From the NCBI GenBank assembly GCA_020740775.1, contig JAHEWK010000011.1, positions 1,798,001 to 1,862,000 on the forward strand: DNA of 64,000 bases, given 5' to 3'. This document shows, piece after piece, positions 45,501-57,997 of this stretch (the first letter of the stretch is position 1; every line of letters begins with the position of its first letter). The translations under genes were made by a program, and so were the position numbers. The notes beneath the pieces were generated by a model, which worked only from the letters and a program-made list of their open reading frames with translations, had not been told where the DNA came from and ran no database searches. This DNA is from Ilyonectria destructans. Taxonomy: Eukaryota > Ascomycota > Sordariomycetes > Hypocreales > Nectriaceae.

Positions 45501-48500
45501 CCTTGCGGGATGGTGTGATTTCGGCATCTTGGCCCATCTGCACTGGACAGGCGGGCGACTTTGTTCCTATCGCCGGCTAAGCAATTGGAACGGGCGTGCT
45601 GGACTGTTCAACCAACCGCATGAGGCTGCGTCCGTCTAGCTGTCTGGGTGAGAGGAGGTCTGTGGAGAGGATCCAATCTTAGATTCAGAACTCGCGATGG
45701 CAGGGGGCCGGACGCGAGCCACCCAGGAGCAGGCTTGATTCGCGCTCTAGGCAGGCCAAGCCGCACAAGTCCACAGATCATGGATCATGGGTGGCTCTTG
45801 GGGTGCTTGGGGTGCGATGCGTTGCACCGTGCCCTCCGATGATGCAGATGGATGCAGGCCAGAGACGGCCAAGGAGGTGGCCAGTCGGCAGAGATGCTGC
45901 ATGCAGGCGCTCTCTCCTCATCTCATCAATAGGTAGGCCAGGGCATGGCCCGCACGAGTCGCAACCCTGCCCGAGCTGCCGAGGGGACGATCTGCGGTTG
46001 GCCTGTAGCTCGCCTGCTGGCTGGCTGTCCTCCCCCAGGACACGATGCGTCGATGCGTGGATGCTAGCCCGAGCAAGCCAGCCAGTCCGCCACAGTCGAA
46101 TCAACCGCCGTCCCTGCCAGTCAGCGCGCAACGCAATGCGACGGGTGTCTCAAGGCGGGCCTGGAGCCGATTCCAATCTTAGCGAGATGGAAGATGAGCG
46201 ATGCGATGTGATGTGATGGCGCATCTTGTAGTCTCTGGCGTTTCCTGTCCCAGAGGAAACTCTTACGTGGGCCTCTCGTACCTCGAGCGCCTGGAGATGC
46301 AGAGCGCCTGGAGATGTCTGGCAAAGCACAATTAGATGCTCTAATTGGTGGAAGGCGTAATGTGTCGTCACTCCCGTGCCAACCTACCTACTTCGTACCT
46401 GCCTCCTCTACCTACCTTAGTCACGAAGCTACAAAGTACCTCGACTGAAAAGCAAGGTAAGGGATTCCGAAGGCAAGAACCTGGAATGTAAGGTAGGTAG
46501 GTAGGTAGTCTGGATGAAGCGAGGAAAGCAGGGTTGAGCCGAGCCTTGCCACGGATCCATTGCTAACTGCTACGACCCGAACCACAACAACCTCCCCTCC
46601 ACTCCGAAGAGCTCTGCATATACCAATCCAAGCCAGGTAAGGCCCGCCAAGTCTGAGGTAAGGCAAGCTGGCTAGTACGGGGTGTTGGCAACTAACTGAC
46701 TAGAGAAAGAACGACGCGAAACGTGCCTTAGTAACGAACGACCTCCTAGCTAAGCTGCCTTGCTTTGCCATAGCCACAATAGCCACCATAGAGCGTGCGC
46801 GATGTTGCTCTTTAACATACGTGCCTACAGCAAGCGCTGGGGGGCCCAGTTCCTGCATCCATGCGAATTAAGGTACTACGTCGTACTACGTCGTATGCAA
46901 TATCCAATGCTTTTTTGACAATCTCTCTCCATTGCCGAAGCTGGTTGGACAATTGCGTCGGGCCCGTCTCCTCTTCTCTCGACAACTCCAGGATACTACA
47001 TGGGGCCGCATCCTATCCCGCATCCGCTGGTGTCCACCAGATTCCACGGAGTTCACCCACAGCAGTGAGGCGCAGACGCGCAGAGGAATTGAGACATTGA
47101 AACGTACTTTGCACATCGCGAGCGTAGGAGCAAGTGGGCGTGGGCTTTGCCTTGGGTCATGGTCTCGGGCTGGGCTGAGTCGCCCACTGTTTCTCCCCTC
47201 ACTCCTCTCTTCTCTTCCGTTCTCCTCCCCATCTCCACTCCCCACTAATTACTAGATGCCTCGCCTGGTCCTCTGATTTGCCTCATCGTCTTCGTCAGTG
47301 GTCCCCCTCCCCCCCAGTTGCAGGCGCTCACTCGCTCGCTCGCGCACACACCAAGTCCCACTCGCTAACACGAGCCAGCCCATGCCTCTCCCGCCCGTCG
47401 CCATCGACGCCATTGAGCCCCTCTGACCCCGGAGGCGACAGTCAACGATGACTACTACGCAGTACCATGTCGCCGTGGGCCGAGCAATTCTGGCACGAGA
47501 CATGGCCCTCATGCGCCAGTTCAGTACCCACGCCACAGCGCGCATCTGACCCTCGAGGGAGTGAAGGAAAATGCTGGAGCGGCCCTGGGAGTCGTCACAA
47601 TTCAACAAGGGTCTGCAGCAAGTCACCCTCCCGCCATGTTGCCGGTGCTGCAGAGCCGACCTAATTGCCTCCATGGATGGCTCATGGATGTCCTGGCAGC
47701 CCGCGAAACCGCCGCAGTAGTAGCAGAAACAGCAACAACAAAACAACTAAAGACCCTGGCGGCCGGCTGGCCGGGGTCGGCGTTTGAACGGACTTGGATG
47801 TCTGGTCGCAACGCCTCTAGGGCCCCAGTCTTCAATGTCAACGCACACCCCCTCCCTCACTGGGTTACTAACGATGCCCTCTGCTCCAAGTCGAGCCGCC
47901 GCCGCCATACATGGGTCCCTCCAACCCTCCAACCCCTCGCTCCCCACCGTCCTAATGCAATAGGCGCAGGGCCAATGCACCCCTGCCGTCTTGTCCGTTG
48001 TCCAGACCAGATCAATCTTGACAGAAAAGATGCGCGCTTGTCTGTACGTACAGGCCGAATCACCTATGCCACCACATGTTGCCTTGGCTGGCCTCAGGGA
48101 CCCTCTATTCTCCATGTTCATGCATGACCCATTTGTAGGACGGGGTCGGTCCTAAGTATATATCCTAGACCCGTTCCCCCAACCTGGCCCCAGCTGCTAT
48201 CATCGCCACGACCTCCTCTCCTCCCTCCCTCTCTTATTCATCGGCCAATTCGTCCTCCCATGGCCGTGTCTACATAGTCCTTTTTCAGTCCTTGTGTACA
48301 TTACTGTCTTGCCCCCTCCCCTCCGGTTCCTCTCCCCTTGCGGCCCTGCTGGTGTGCGTCTGTGGTGCATCGTGTTTTGCTTCGGTTCTCAGCGTCTCTG
48401 ATTCACTTCACCTTGCCGCAACCCAAACCCTAGCAGTGAATCACTGCAACTCATACCTACGCGAGATCACAAGAACCGAATTTTCTCTTTTTTCTACTTT

Positions 48501-48728
48501 AAAAGAAATCCCAATCACCATATCCCTCGGTTGGATTCTTTTCTTCCTCACCAACGACCTCAAAGGCAGTGGCGGCACTGATCAGGAACCTCGCACAAGA
48601 GAACTTCCTGAGTGGTAGCAACAAACTGCCACCGTGCCTCTCCATTTTCTGTTTAGCCAAGGAGGGGTATAAACAGCACCCTTTGCGAGCTCACATCCTT
48701 CGATCCCGTCAAACTCCTCCATCTCAAG
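39501..48728. other. Gene-free stretch upstream of the GT2 gene
   Basis: About 9.2 kb in which no frame has the codon pattern, motifs or consistent splice sites of a gene. Clusters of ACCTACC/GGTAGGT sit at about 46385-46510. The last 600 bases before the GT2 ATG are rich in CCTCTC-type pyrimidine tracts and contain several upstream ATGs, consistent with a long 5' leader. Non-coding transcripts or fast-evolving small secreted proteins cannot be excluded. Confidence 0.45.
46385..46510. repeat. ACCTACC ... GGTAGGTAGGTAG simple repeats in inverted arrangement
   Basis: CTACCTAC motifs around 46385-46425 face a GGTA tetranucleotide array at about 46491-46508, so the two could pair as an imperfect inverted repeat about 80 bp apart. 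Related ACCTACC motifs recur at about 53195-53210. Probably a low-complexity element of this genome. Confidence 0.5.
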
Positions 48729-50578
48729 ATGCACAATCCCGAGGACGAGACCATGAGCCACAGCGCAGTCTCCAGACTCGCTGGGCTCTTGTCTTTCTCG
48801 GTCCCATCCTTCGACTTCTGGTACTCGACCACCTTCTGGGTGTACCTCTTCTTAGCCCTGTGGTAAGCCGACTTGCTCACCCCCCCTACACTTCCCTCGC
48901 TCCCCACTCCCTTCACCCTCAGCTGCCCGATCACCATCCTCATTGGACGGTCACCCGCATATCGATTTCCATATGCTCCCAGTCACATCCTAACGTCATG
49001 GCAGGATTCACCGTTACCTCCGTTTGCTCGTCCAGTGCGTCAGCCATTGGACGTACAAGTCGAAACCCATTCCAAGCGAGCCAACCTTCACGAGCAAAGA
49101 TGTGACTGTGGTCATTCCAACCATTCATAACGCGTTTGAGGAACTCCGACCCTCTCTTCAGAGCATCCTAGCTTGCGAACCCGCCGAGTTGATTCTTGTT
49201 ACCACTCACGACAAACGAAAGGGTCTGCAGCGTTTGGCCGACTCGTTGGCTCACCCAAAGGTTCGCGTCCTCGACACCCCAATCGCCAACAAGCGCCTTC
49301 AAGTCTGCGAGGCCCTTCCCAAGGTTTCCACTCCAATCACCATCATGGCGGATGACGATGTGACTTGGCCATCCACCCTCATGCCCTGGATCCTCGCACC
49401 TTTCGAAGACCCCAAGATTGGCGGCGTTGGAACTTGCCAGAGAGTTAGGCGAGAGCACACTGGCTCATTGGCCACTCGGGCCTGGAACTGGCTCGGAGCT
49501 GCGTATATCGAACGCCGAAACTTTGAGATCTCAGCCACGCACAACATCGATGGCGGTACCTCCTGTATGTCTGGGCGCACTGGCGCCTACCGATCCGAGA
49601 TTCTGTCGAGTCACGACTTCCTCCACGGCTTTAAGAATGAGAAGTGGAGAAAGTGGATTCTCAACGCGGACGACGACAACTTTGTTACTCGATGGTTGGT
49701 CAGCCACCAGTGGAAGACCTGGATCCAGTACGACCGGGAGTGTGAGATCGAGACCACCCTAGAGAACAGCCACAAATTTCTGTACCAGTGCTCCCGTTGG
49801 GCCCGAAGCAACTGGCGAAGCAACTGGACTAGCCTGGTCACTGAGAGGTATATCTGGAAGTAAGTCAAGAAATCCAGCGATATCTTGAGAATACTACTAA
49901 CGCTTAGCCCAGGCAGCAATGGTGGTGCACCTATTCGCTGCACATTGCAACCTTCACCTCCTTGGCATTCCTCGTCGACCCTCTCCTCCTTGTTTCATGC
50001 TGGTGGGCGACTGCGGAGTGGGACATGCAGAGTCGCCGATACGCCTTCTGGTCTCAGTTCATCTTCATGTTCGCCTTCACCAAGGTGGTCAAGCTGATGG
50101 GGCTATTCCTGCGAAACCCCAGCGACGTCGTCTTCCTCCCTGTGTCAATTCTGTTTGGGTACTTCCACGGACTCGTGAAGCTCTATGCTCTTGTGACGCT
50201 TAATATGGTACGCTTCTTTCCTCGGAACGCAAAATTTTACTTAACTAACCCGATTTTATCCAGACGTCTTGGGGCAGCCGAGCTGACGGCGACACCAACG
50301 ATGCGCAGCGATTGGCTCCGGCCCCGCAACCATCTGTTGTGCTAAAGACGCCCCCTGGAAAGGGATCGCTCATCCGCTACAACGCCCGTCAGAAGGGACG
50401 ACCGGCGCAAGGACGGGGAGCACAGGATGGCTCCTGGGAAAAGAGCGGCTATGCCGCCTACGACTCGAGTACCTCGTACATGCCGATACGGGTACCGACA
50501 CCGCTGACATTGACACCTGACGACTCCAAACTACGCGCGAATGAAAATTTGGCCAGTGGAGAGTGCCGGGCAATGTAA
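48729..50578 (+). CDS. GT2 polysaccharide synthase (Cps1-like processive glycosyltransferase)
   Basis: Membrane glycosyltransferase of family 2, related to hyaluronan/type-3 capsule synthases and to fungal Cps1/GT2 proteins needed for hyphal growth on solid surfaces. Exons 48729-48862, 49005-49859, 49913-50207 and 50264-50578; introns of 142, 53 and 56 nt with CTAAC branch sites; 532 residues. One membrane span near 33-53 is followed by the cytosolic catalytic domain: V-V-I-P-T-I, M-A-D-D-D (160-163), N-A-D-D-D-N (267-269) and Q-C-S-R-W (306-310), the complete D,D,D,Q-x-x-R-W set. Three hydrophobic segments after about 330 form the transport channel side; the tail is basic then Thr/Ser-rich. 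UDP-sugar donor unknown. The first ATG was used; M9 is an alternative. It stands alone in about 22 kb. Confidence 0.93.
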
Positions 50579-53062
50579 TGCCAGCGAAACGACTTTGATG
50601 AGCCATGAGCAACGTTTTCTTTCTTTTTTCTTCGCGTCAACGGTTTTTCTAGAAACCGATAGGGATCACCGGGATGAATAAATCCTTCGCCTTTTTTTTC
50701 ATCACTCGCATTACACCGAAAACACAAAAAGGGCACAAAACATGCGGACCGGGGGGGATGAAAGAAGGGTCCAGGTCCGGGGTGTTACAGGTGTTTGAAA
50801 AAGTTTTGCTTTCCATCATTGGACGACGAAGACGCTTTGCCGGCCGGAGCCAGGAAGAAAACGAGGTGTCTGCTGTTGCGGAATGGGATATTTCCAAAGC
50901 AGGGGACCAGACACACTTGAACAACTGGTGAGGGCCGCCCGAACCTAATTTGCGAGAGGGAAGCATACAGGGCTGTGGAAACACAGGACCCCTCGATGCA
51001 GGAACCCGGGCCGGGCAAGCCTCGTCTGCGATACATTTGGGGGATAGGTTTTGCGGGATGCTTTGAATTTCCCGTCGCAACGGAAGGCCCAGTGGGAAAT
51101 TGGGTCATGATTTAGGCTTGGACTCAGATGGATGGGATTCAGGACCTGCGACGATGTCAAGATTGTGAGACTAGGAGTACAAGAAACCAAAGAGACTCTA
51201 ATTTTCGAGAACGCAACTCAACAAGACCAATGTGAATGGTGATCTGCTGGTGGTGGGGGTGTACTATGATGACGCTGACGACATGCAGGACTCGACGTTG
51301 GCTTGGAGTCAGGCATGTGCTTAGGGGTCCAGCGACTACGCACGGCCACGACGACAAGGGGGGGGACACGGCAGGGCATGGGACCAATGAGTGTGTTGTT
51401 GCAGATGCGGATCTCGATGATGCGAGTGTGTTACACGGCAGACGGAGCGGGCGTTGGTGTGACGCTGGGTAGGTGTTTCTCAGGCGGGAGAAGATTCGCC
51501 CGTGCCTTGGGGAGAGGCATCTCCGGTCAGCGGTGCGGGTGGCTGGCCGGGCTTTGACAGTTGCAGTCCAACAGGGCATCGGATTGGATCTCAGCAAATG
51601 GACAGTATGTGGGGTGGGGGATGTGGTGTGTGGTGGATGGTGGGTGGTGAATGAATTGATGGGGAAAGCCACGATGGTGGTGGTGGTGGTTCTGGATGAG
51701 CGGGCTTTTCCATAGTGGAATCTGCCCGAGGGTTCCCAAAAGGTGTGAGTGCTCGCGTGTGTGTAGTGAGTGTGTGTGGTGAGTGTATGGTGATTTGAAT
51801 GCGTACAGTGAGGCGTGCTTGTGTAGTGCGAATGCACACCTAACCACCACCCAATCCCCCACACAATCGTCCATCGTGAGGGTTTGGAGAGTTTCCTAAT
51901 TGGGCACGCAAAGGCGAGTTTGAGATTGGCTATTCCGGCAGGGTTCCAATCTGGCTAGTTTTTGTTTCGTTCAGTTGTTGGTGGAGGAGCGAGTTGCGGT
52001 AGCATTCCCGCCCGATGGTACGCTGGTGGTTGTCCGGGGGTGGCTGCTTGAGTCGTGAAGATAGGCAATGACACCCCCAACGACAAGTTGGTGGCTACGT
52101 AAGGAGGCGTCAATAGCGGGATCTCGGTATTAACTAGCGATGGATTCGCAGAAGCTTGGACACTTTATTGCCGGCCGCTGTGTATTTACGTCTGCGCCTT
52201 GCCGAGACGGACAAAAATCAGGGTCTTGCCTACTTGGGCAGGGAGTTGGTTGGACCTCGATCCTTCGTACACACACTCGCAACGACCAGTTGCACAAGAC
52301 AGGCGTTTCTGTGTCCCGCGTATGCCGCCCTCGTCGAGGCCTTGTTCCATTCATGTTGGGTTCGGCAGCTCTCTGTCCAGGCGGGCGTTTGGTGTATGTG
52401 CCTCTGCATGACCCTAGCCGCATTCCCATATCGATTCCTATCTGGTTTAGACAGCACGCAGTATTTCGATTTCGATTTCACATGCCCATGCCCTCGTAGC
52501 GATTCAAAATAGTCTAGTCTCGTCTAATCACTGCTACTGCACGACCTACCACGACGAGATAGCTCGAGCGGGGACAGCGAACTGCATCCAAGGATGATGA
52601 GCTGCATTAACCCAAGGCCTAGTTGGAGTTGAAAGTATGGAGCTAAACAGCAAGACGGCGAGACAGTGAGACACTGAGGTGAGACACAGAGTGAGGGGTT
52701 GAAGGCTAGTCCAACTCGTGCTGGGCCAAGGCCACACAGCCAAAGTCCATAGAGCGACCAGGGCAAGGACAAGGACAAGGGCAAGGGACGCACCGCACCG
52801 TTGGCTGTCCCTCGTCGCAATTCAAGGTAAACCCCGCAAATTGCGAAATGTCGCGCCGCCCGCCCGTCGTACGGTACCCTCTCTGGCGTCACCGCGGCCC
52901 CATCGGCGACCCCATCGTCGACCAAACCAAGACGAGCCTGATTACCTTGGCCCTTGCTGTAATTAGCCTGCAACTGCGCGCCAGAAGGCGCCATGAAAGC
53001 ATCAAAGGCAGGCCGAAGCGGGGGCGGATTCGAGGTACGTAATGAGGCTATTTTCCAACTGA

Positions 53063-53076
53063 GGGGGGGGGGGGGG
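53063..53076 (+). repeat. G14 homopolymer
   Basis: An uninterrupted run of fourteen G in gene-free DNA; prone to length variation and sequencing error. Confidence 0.8.
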
Positions 53077-53323
53077 TCTGCACTTCGCTGCGCAGCTCAC
53101 TGAAGTGTGCCTGTTGATGTTCGACCTAAGACGCAAACTAGGGTAGCTTCTCAGCTAGGGCCAGATAGAGAGAGTCAAGGGGAGCTAGCTACCTGGTACC
53201 TACCTACAAAACTACACTACTGCGTAATACAGGTTGGTAGGTTATCTCAATAACTAACTAGCACCCAAAACAGATGCATGGGGTCGGTACCTTGCCCAGC
53301 TTCGCCATTCCCCTCTTGGCATC

Positions 53324-53382
53324 ACCTTGCCTTGCCTTTGCCTTTGCCTTGCCTTGCCTTTGCCTTTGCCTTGCCTTGCCTT
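53324..53382 (+). repeat. CCTTG/CCTTTG tandem array
   Basis: About eleven units alternating in a regular higher-order pattern of two CCTTG and two CCTTTG units. The pattern recurs twice, suggesting duplication of a 22-bp unit. Confidence 0.8.
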
Positions 53383-55417
53383 ATCCTCTTCCTTGCTCGT
53401 TTTGACGCGGGGTTTCCAGCCTCCGCCTCCACTTGATTAAGCCCTGTACACTCTGGGACTAGCGACAATCTGGTTCGATCTCTTTGAGGGGGTTTTTGTC
53501 CGTTGCGGGTGCTCCCTCCGTCGTTGTCGTGGCACATTTCATTAGCCCGTTTGCCGAATGCCGGAGACAACCTCCCGTCAGTTTCCAGGAAACATTTGGC
53601 GGAGGTGGCGCCGGCATGCATGGCAGTCCTGGCATGCCATACCAAGGCATGGCCTGCCTGCACGGAACATCTGACAGGATGTAACCTGCCGGCCGCCATT
53701 GGACCGCGTGGGTGCTCGGAGTGGGAGCTGGCACACGATCATGATTCAGCATATTCTCGAAATGTTGCACTGCGGTGGGACTTTGATTCTCCCGAGAGGG
53801 GGGGACCTTAGCATATGCTGCGTGACCTACGCACGCATGTCGAGAGCCAGCAAACGAGTCCGAAAAGTTGTCCGGTTTGGCAATTCGGATACGCGTACCA
53901 GGGGGCCAGTGCTGCCTCGGCGCACAGCCATACAACGCCAAAGAGATCCCAGCTTAAGAGGTAGGGGTCTCCGGTCCAGAACCTGGCACTGCGTCGCATG
54001 GTGCCTGGATCTCCCAGACTTGCTTGTGGCTGGCGGCTGATTTCAAGGTGAGTTGTCACTAGCCTCCTGCATGGTCATCAACCCATATCGACAATACATC
54101 CATGGCTTCTCCATGCCATCCATGGCTGGGCCAAGAAATCCCAGTTGCTATCGGCATGGGTAACGGACAATAGCAACTGTCTACGCAGGGGAGGGTGTGG
54201 AGAGTGGAGAGAATGCAACTGGCGATCTCTGGCAAGCGCCGCAAAGCCGGGGGGGTCGGTTGTGACTTGTAAGCTATGGGCGAGGCTACCCACAAGAGCC
54301 GACATAGAGGATGTCACCCCTTGCTGTTGCGCTCTCGGGGCGTCTTTTGATGCAGGTCCTGACTCCTGGATGCAAATCCCCCAGGTCCAGGTTCGGGTCG
54401 AGAGCGCGAGGTGGTGTTGTAATTACGGACGCCACGAGGCGTGACGTGCTACAGCAGAGGCTTCACCCCATCACGACATGTCTCGCCGAGATGTCGACCC
54501 ATCGGAGCCGGGATTCCCCTCTGCGAGAGGAATATCAGTTTCGATTTGAGTCAAGCCATGCAGGACGTGGCAGAATCTGGCAGAGTTACGTCCAACCCGG
54601 GAATCCTGGTGTATACGAAGCAGGCCGGTCACTGTTGCTCTCGCGAGATCGTCCCCTCCCTCCATCTGACCAAACTCCCCGGCGGTCCCACGACTCGAAC
54701 GACCACCCACATGAGACTCGCGTCACTGGGTTCCCTCGAGCTGTTCCTTTGAGGAGACGATGCTATCAGGGCCCGGGCTGCGGAAGAGCGGGCAGGCCGG
54801 CTCCGCTGATGGGCGGCTCTGCATTGCGAACCCCTGCTGGTCGCCCGCCCACGTCGGTCCCCCTCCGATGAGATACAGACAGTATGGGGTCCTTGATGGG
54901 GCTCTGGGCCCTTGGTCGGGGGAGGGGGGGCTAGGAGGCCGTCCGGCCATCGGCCGAAGCAGGGATTTGGACAGCTCTCGCCTTGGCTTTGGACCGGGGG
55001 ATGGATGGGGGCATGGGATGAGGATGGAAAACCCGCACCGCACGGGTTGCATGCAGCGCAACACAGACCAAGAGCCAGGATCACAACTAGAGCCGCTTGA
55101 AACGGGCGGGCTCGGCTCGCGTCGCGGGAACGCATTGACGAATATGCCTCCCCCGGCTAGCATGGGGACTGTTGGCTGCAAGTTGGCCAAGCCAAGTGTA
55201 GATGGGCGAGCGATGGGCTTTCCCAGATGCGGATGCGTCGTCGATGGATGGGCAGGTAAAGCAACGCTCCCCAGACGCAACCAGGTCAAAGTAGGTCCGA
55301 TAGTGCCTTCATCGTTGCAGTGGTTTTGCAGGTGGTTCTGCCTTGCTTGGGGGTCACGTTCGGGTGTTTCGCCACCCTGTTGGGACGAGATGCTATTGAC
55401 GATTTTTTGCATCCACT

Positions 55418-55440
55418 GCACCGCACCGCACCGCACCGCA
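55418..55440 (+). repeat. CACCG pentanucleotide repeat
   Basis: Four contiguous CACCG/CCGCA units in gene-free DNA; a simple-sequence repeat. Confidence 0.7.
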
Positions 55441-57997
55441 AATACAACTTTTGTCTGTCCAGGGCCCTTGCTACAGCACCTCCTTCCTGTCGGCCGTCGT
55501 CATCGAGAGGCGCCGATGGATGGCGAAGGATTCCAGGTTACATTGACAATAAAAAGCCAATTGGCCCTTGATATCTTTCTTATCTGATGATTGGCGTTGG
55601 CAATTTCCTTGTCGGCAACCGTCGCCGCCCACCACAAGATGCGTTGACGGGACGCACTGCCAACAGCAACATCCCGTGATAGCAGTTCATATGCACAGTT
55701 CCGTCCTGCGCCGCGCAGCACGATTATGGCTCTCCGGGCGACTCTAGCAGGGCCAACTAATTAGCCTGCCCGATTCCTTCGACCCTGGCTAGTTGGTTCA
55801 ATTGCGCTGCCGTCCAACTTATCCCCATCGACCCCCATGCGTCTAGCTGCAGCTTGCTATCGGCTGGAGACGGAGACGGAGCGTTGGGCGGCGCAGCATT
55901 GTGTTGTGTTGTCGCCATTCATCCCCTCCACCCATCCCATCCTCGCATGCAAAACCCCCAATCCCCATAGCCAAAATCCCTCCGAGATACGTACTCGGAT
56001 GAAATGCACTTAACCCCCCTTCTCCGGCATGCAACTACCGGATATCCGAGGTACCCTAGAGGTTCTGCAGGATGCGATGGGATGGCTGCATCTCCCGCAT
56101 CCCATGTACCACGTCGAGAAAATCATGCACAGCAAGTGGTCATCTGTGACACCAAAAGAAAAATACCGCCACAGAGAGTGAAAGTCGACCGACGTTGGTT
56201 CCGGGATCGAGCGCAAGCACCATCAACGACGAAAACAAGAAAAAACCGCCTGGCACCCGTACCCTGGCACACGGCTGTTTCTGTTTCCGGGCGACGAAAC
56301 GATATGAGGCATGGTACGCCCGTTGCTACATCCGTAGTGTCCGTAGTGCCCTGTATAGCGCGTCACGTGCGCGGCTTAGACGCTGGACGAGAAGTGAAGC
56401 CGCGCAGTGCTACGTACGGATTCAGCACAGGTTGGAGATAGGGTGGTATTTCGAGATGGAAGTGGAGGCAGCGCGGTGGCCATGGGCCATGACGGCTTAC
56501 CATCGGGGCCGGAGGCAGGCGGCCGCCACTCGCTTCCAATGCTCAAGGTTGAAGGGGCCGAGGGATTCCTGATTTTACCCATCGCCCGTCGACCATTGTT
56601 CGTGGGCCGTCGTGCGTTCTGTGGCATGCATTGGCCGCGAGCCCTGGCGCCGTGGCCCATCCGCCCGTCCAGCGTACATACTGAGTACATACCGCGTACA
56701 TACCGCGTACATATCGCCATCGTGGGCGATCCTTCGGGGACTAGGAATTTGGCCTCAATCCGAGCCGCAGTAGCCGCCGGCCCGGACCACCCTCCGACAG
56801 GACAGGGTCCCTACCAGAGGCGACCACGCCTGCGAGCCGTGACGCTGGCCGCTCGCCCAATCGCCCTCACCCGTTTACGCACCGCGGCCACGACGAAACT
56901 CCGAGGCTGCTGCAAGCCGTCGGCACCAGCAATTGGTCTGTCCATGCTATTGTGCTTCTTTTTGGCGCCTCTGCTGCCACCTCGCGGCTTGACTCAAGCG
57001 AGACGCAGTGCACAACACAACCCGCCGTCGCCGCCGTCGCGCCAGCAGTAACGCCTCCTCCCCCTCCTCCGACCGGCCCGGGATTCGGGGGGGGTGTGAA
57101 CGCTTGGCCTGGGCGACGACGGCCTTGGCGATGGCGATGGCTTGCACCGTAGGCGACATGGGGCGCAAGGGGGGAGTCGCTCTATCTGACGATGCCTGCA
57201 CACACAGCGCACCAAATGGATCAAATGGACCAGCATGCGAGACTAACAAGAGCGGGTCGGGCGGCGCGCGCATCCATGATGTGCAGCAGCGCCGTCTCCC
57301 CACCCCCATCGCGCGAATATACGGCACCAGTGCACCGCTGCACCACTGCACCACGCACCGCACCTACATACATGATGCCGGGGGGGTGTTCGTGTTGACC
57401 AGCGGAGATTGTGACCATGGCCTGTCGTCTGTGGGGTAGAGCACGGGGGACGTAGTCCGCATGCCATGTCTCTCTGGTTGAGCAGTAAGACGCCCGAAAC
57501 AGACAGAAAAGGGCTTTTGTCTGAGACGGCCAGTTTACTACGTGTGTGTGAGAGCGGTTAGGACCGGGGGTCTTGATGAAGGGATGCCAGACGAAGACTC
57601 TGCCACCAACAGATCCGGATCTATTCGAGAGTTGCTGTTTAGCCTGGAATTGTTGGGGGTGTTATGCTGCACTGAGACAGAATGGACCATTGGATACTCT
57701 GTCTCGGGCCGGGCCAGTCTCAAGTGAAAATGTGCTCCAAGTAAGACATGGAGAGGAAAAAGAACACCAGATCAAGAACGTGTTTTCTCTGCTTTCATTG
57801 AATCCATTTTGTCAAGCTATTGTAAAACATGTTTCCCGTTCCATGATCAAATTATTTGTAACACAACTCCCCGCATGACAAGAAATATGAAAAGCTAGGA
57901 ACCTCGTTTACAACCAAAGCAATATCAAACTCCATTCCTTACCCGACATACCATTATTGCGACGTTGTCATTATCATGAAATCCACAAACTGTCCCG

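Larger units (their letters stand above)
50579..57997. other. 7.4-kb gene-free stretch downstream of the GT2 gene
   Basis: Convergent interval between GT2 (plus) and the next minus-strand gene. Long antiparallel frames (for instance 54723-55436 minus against 54760-55587 plus) arise from high GC and lack protein character. It contains a G14 tract (53063-53076), a CCTTG/CCTTTG array (53324-53382), GT-rich sequence near 51730-51800 and short CACCG repeats near 55418-55440. No RNA gene or transposon was recognised. Confidence 0.45.

Noticed and set aside
47252..48127. Frames of 164 and 188 codons on opposite strands
   Set aside because: They overlap each other and lie in the presumed GT2 upstream region; no recognisable family.
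54723..55587. Long antiparallel open frames (237 and 275 codons)
   Set aside because: Both strands open at once in GC-rich sequence; neither translation has a plausible fold, motif or splice context.
56407..57439. 214- and 143-codon plus-strand frames
   Set aside because: Low-complexity Ala/Arg/Pro translations typical of GC-rich noncoding DNA.
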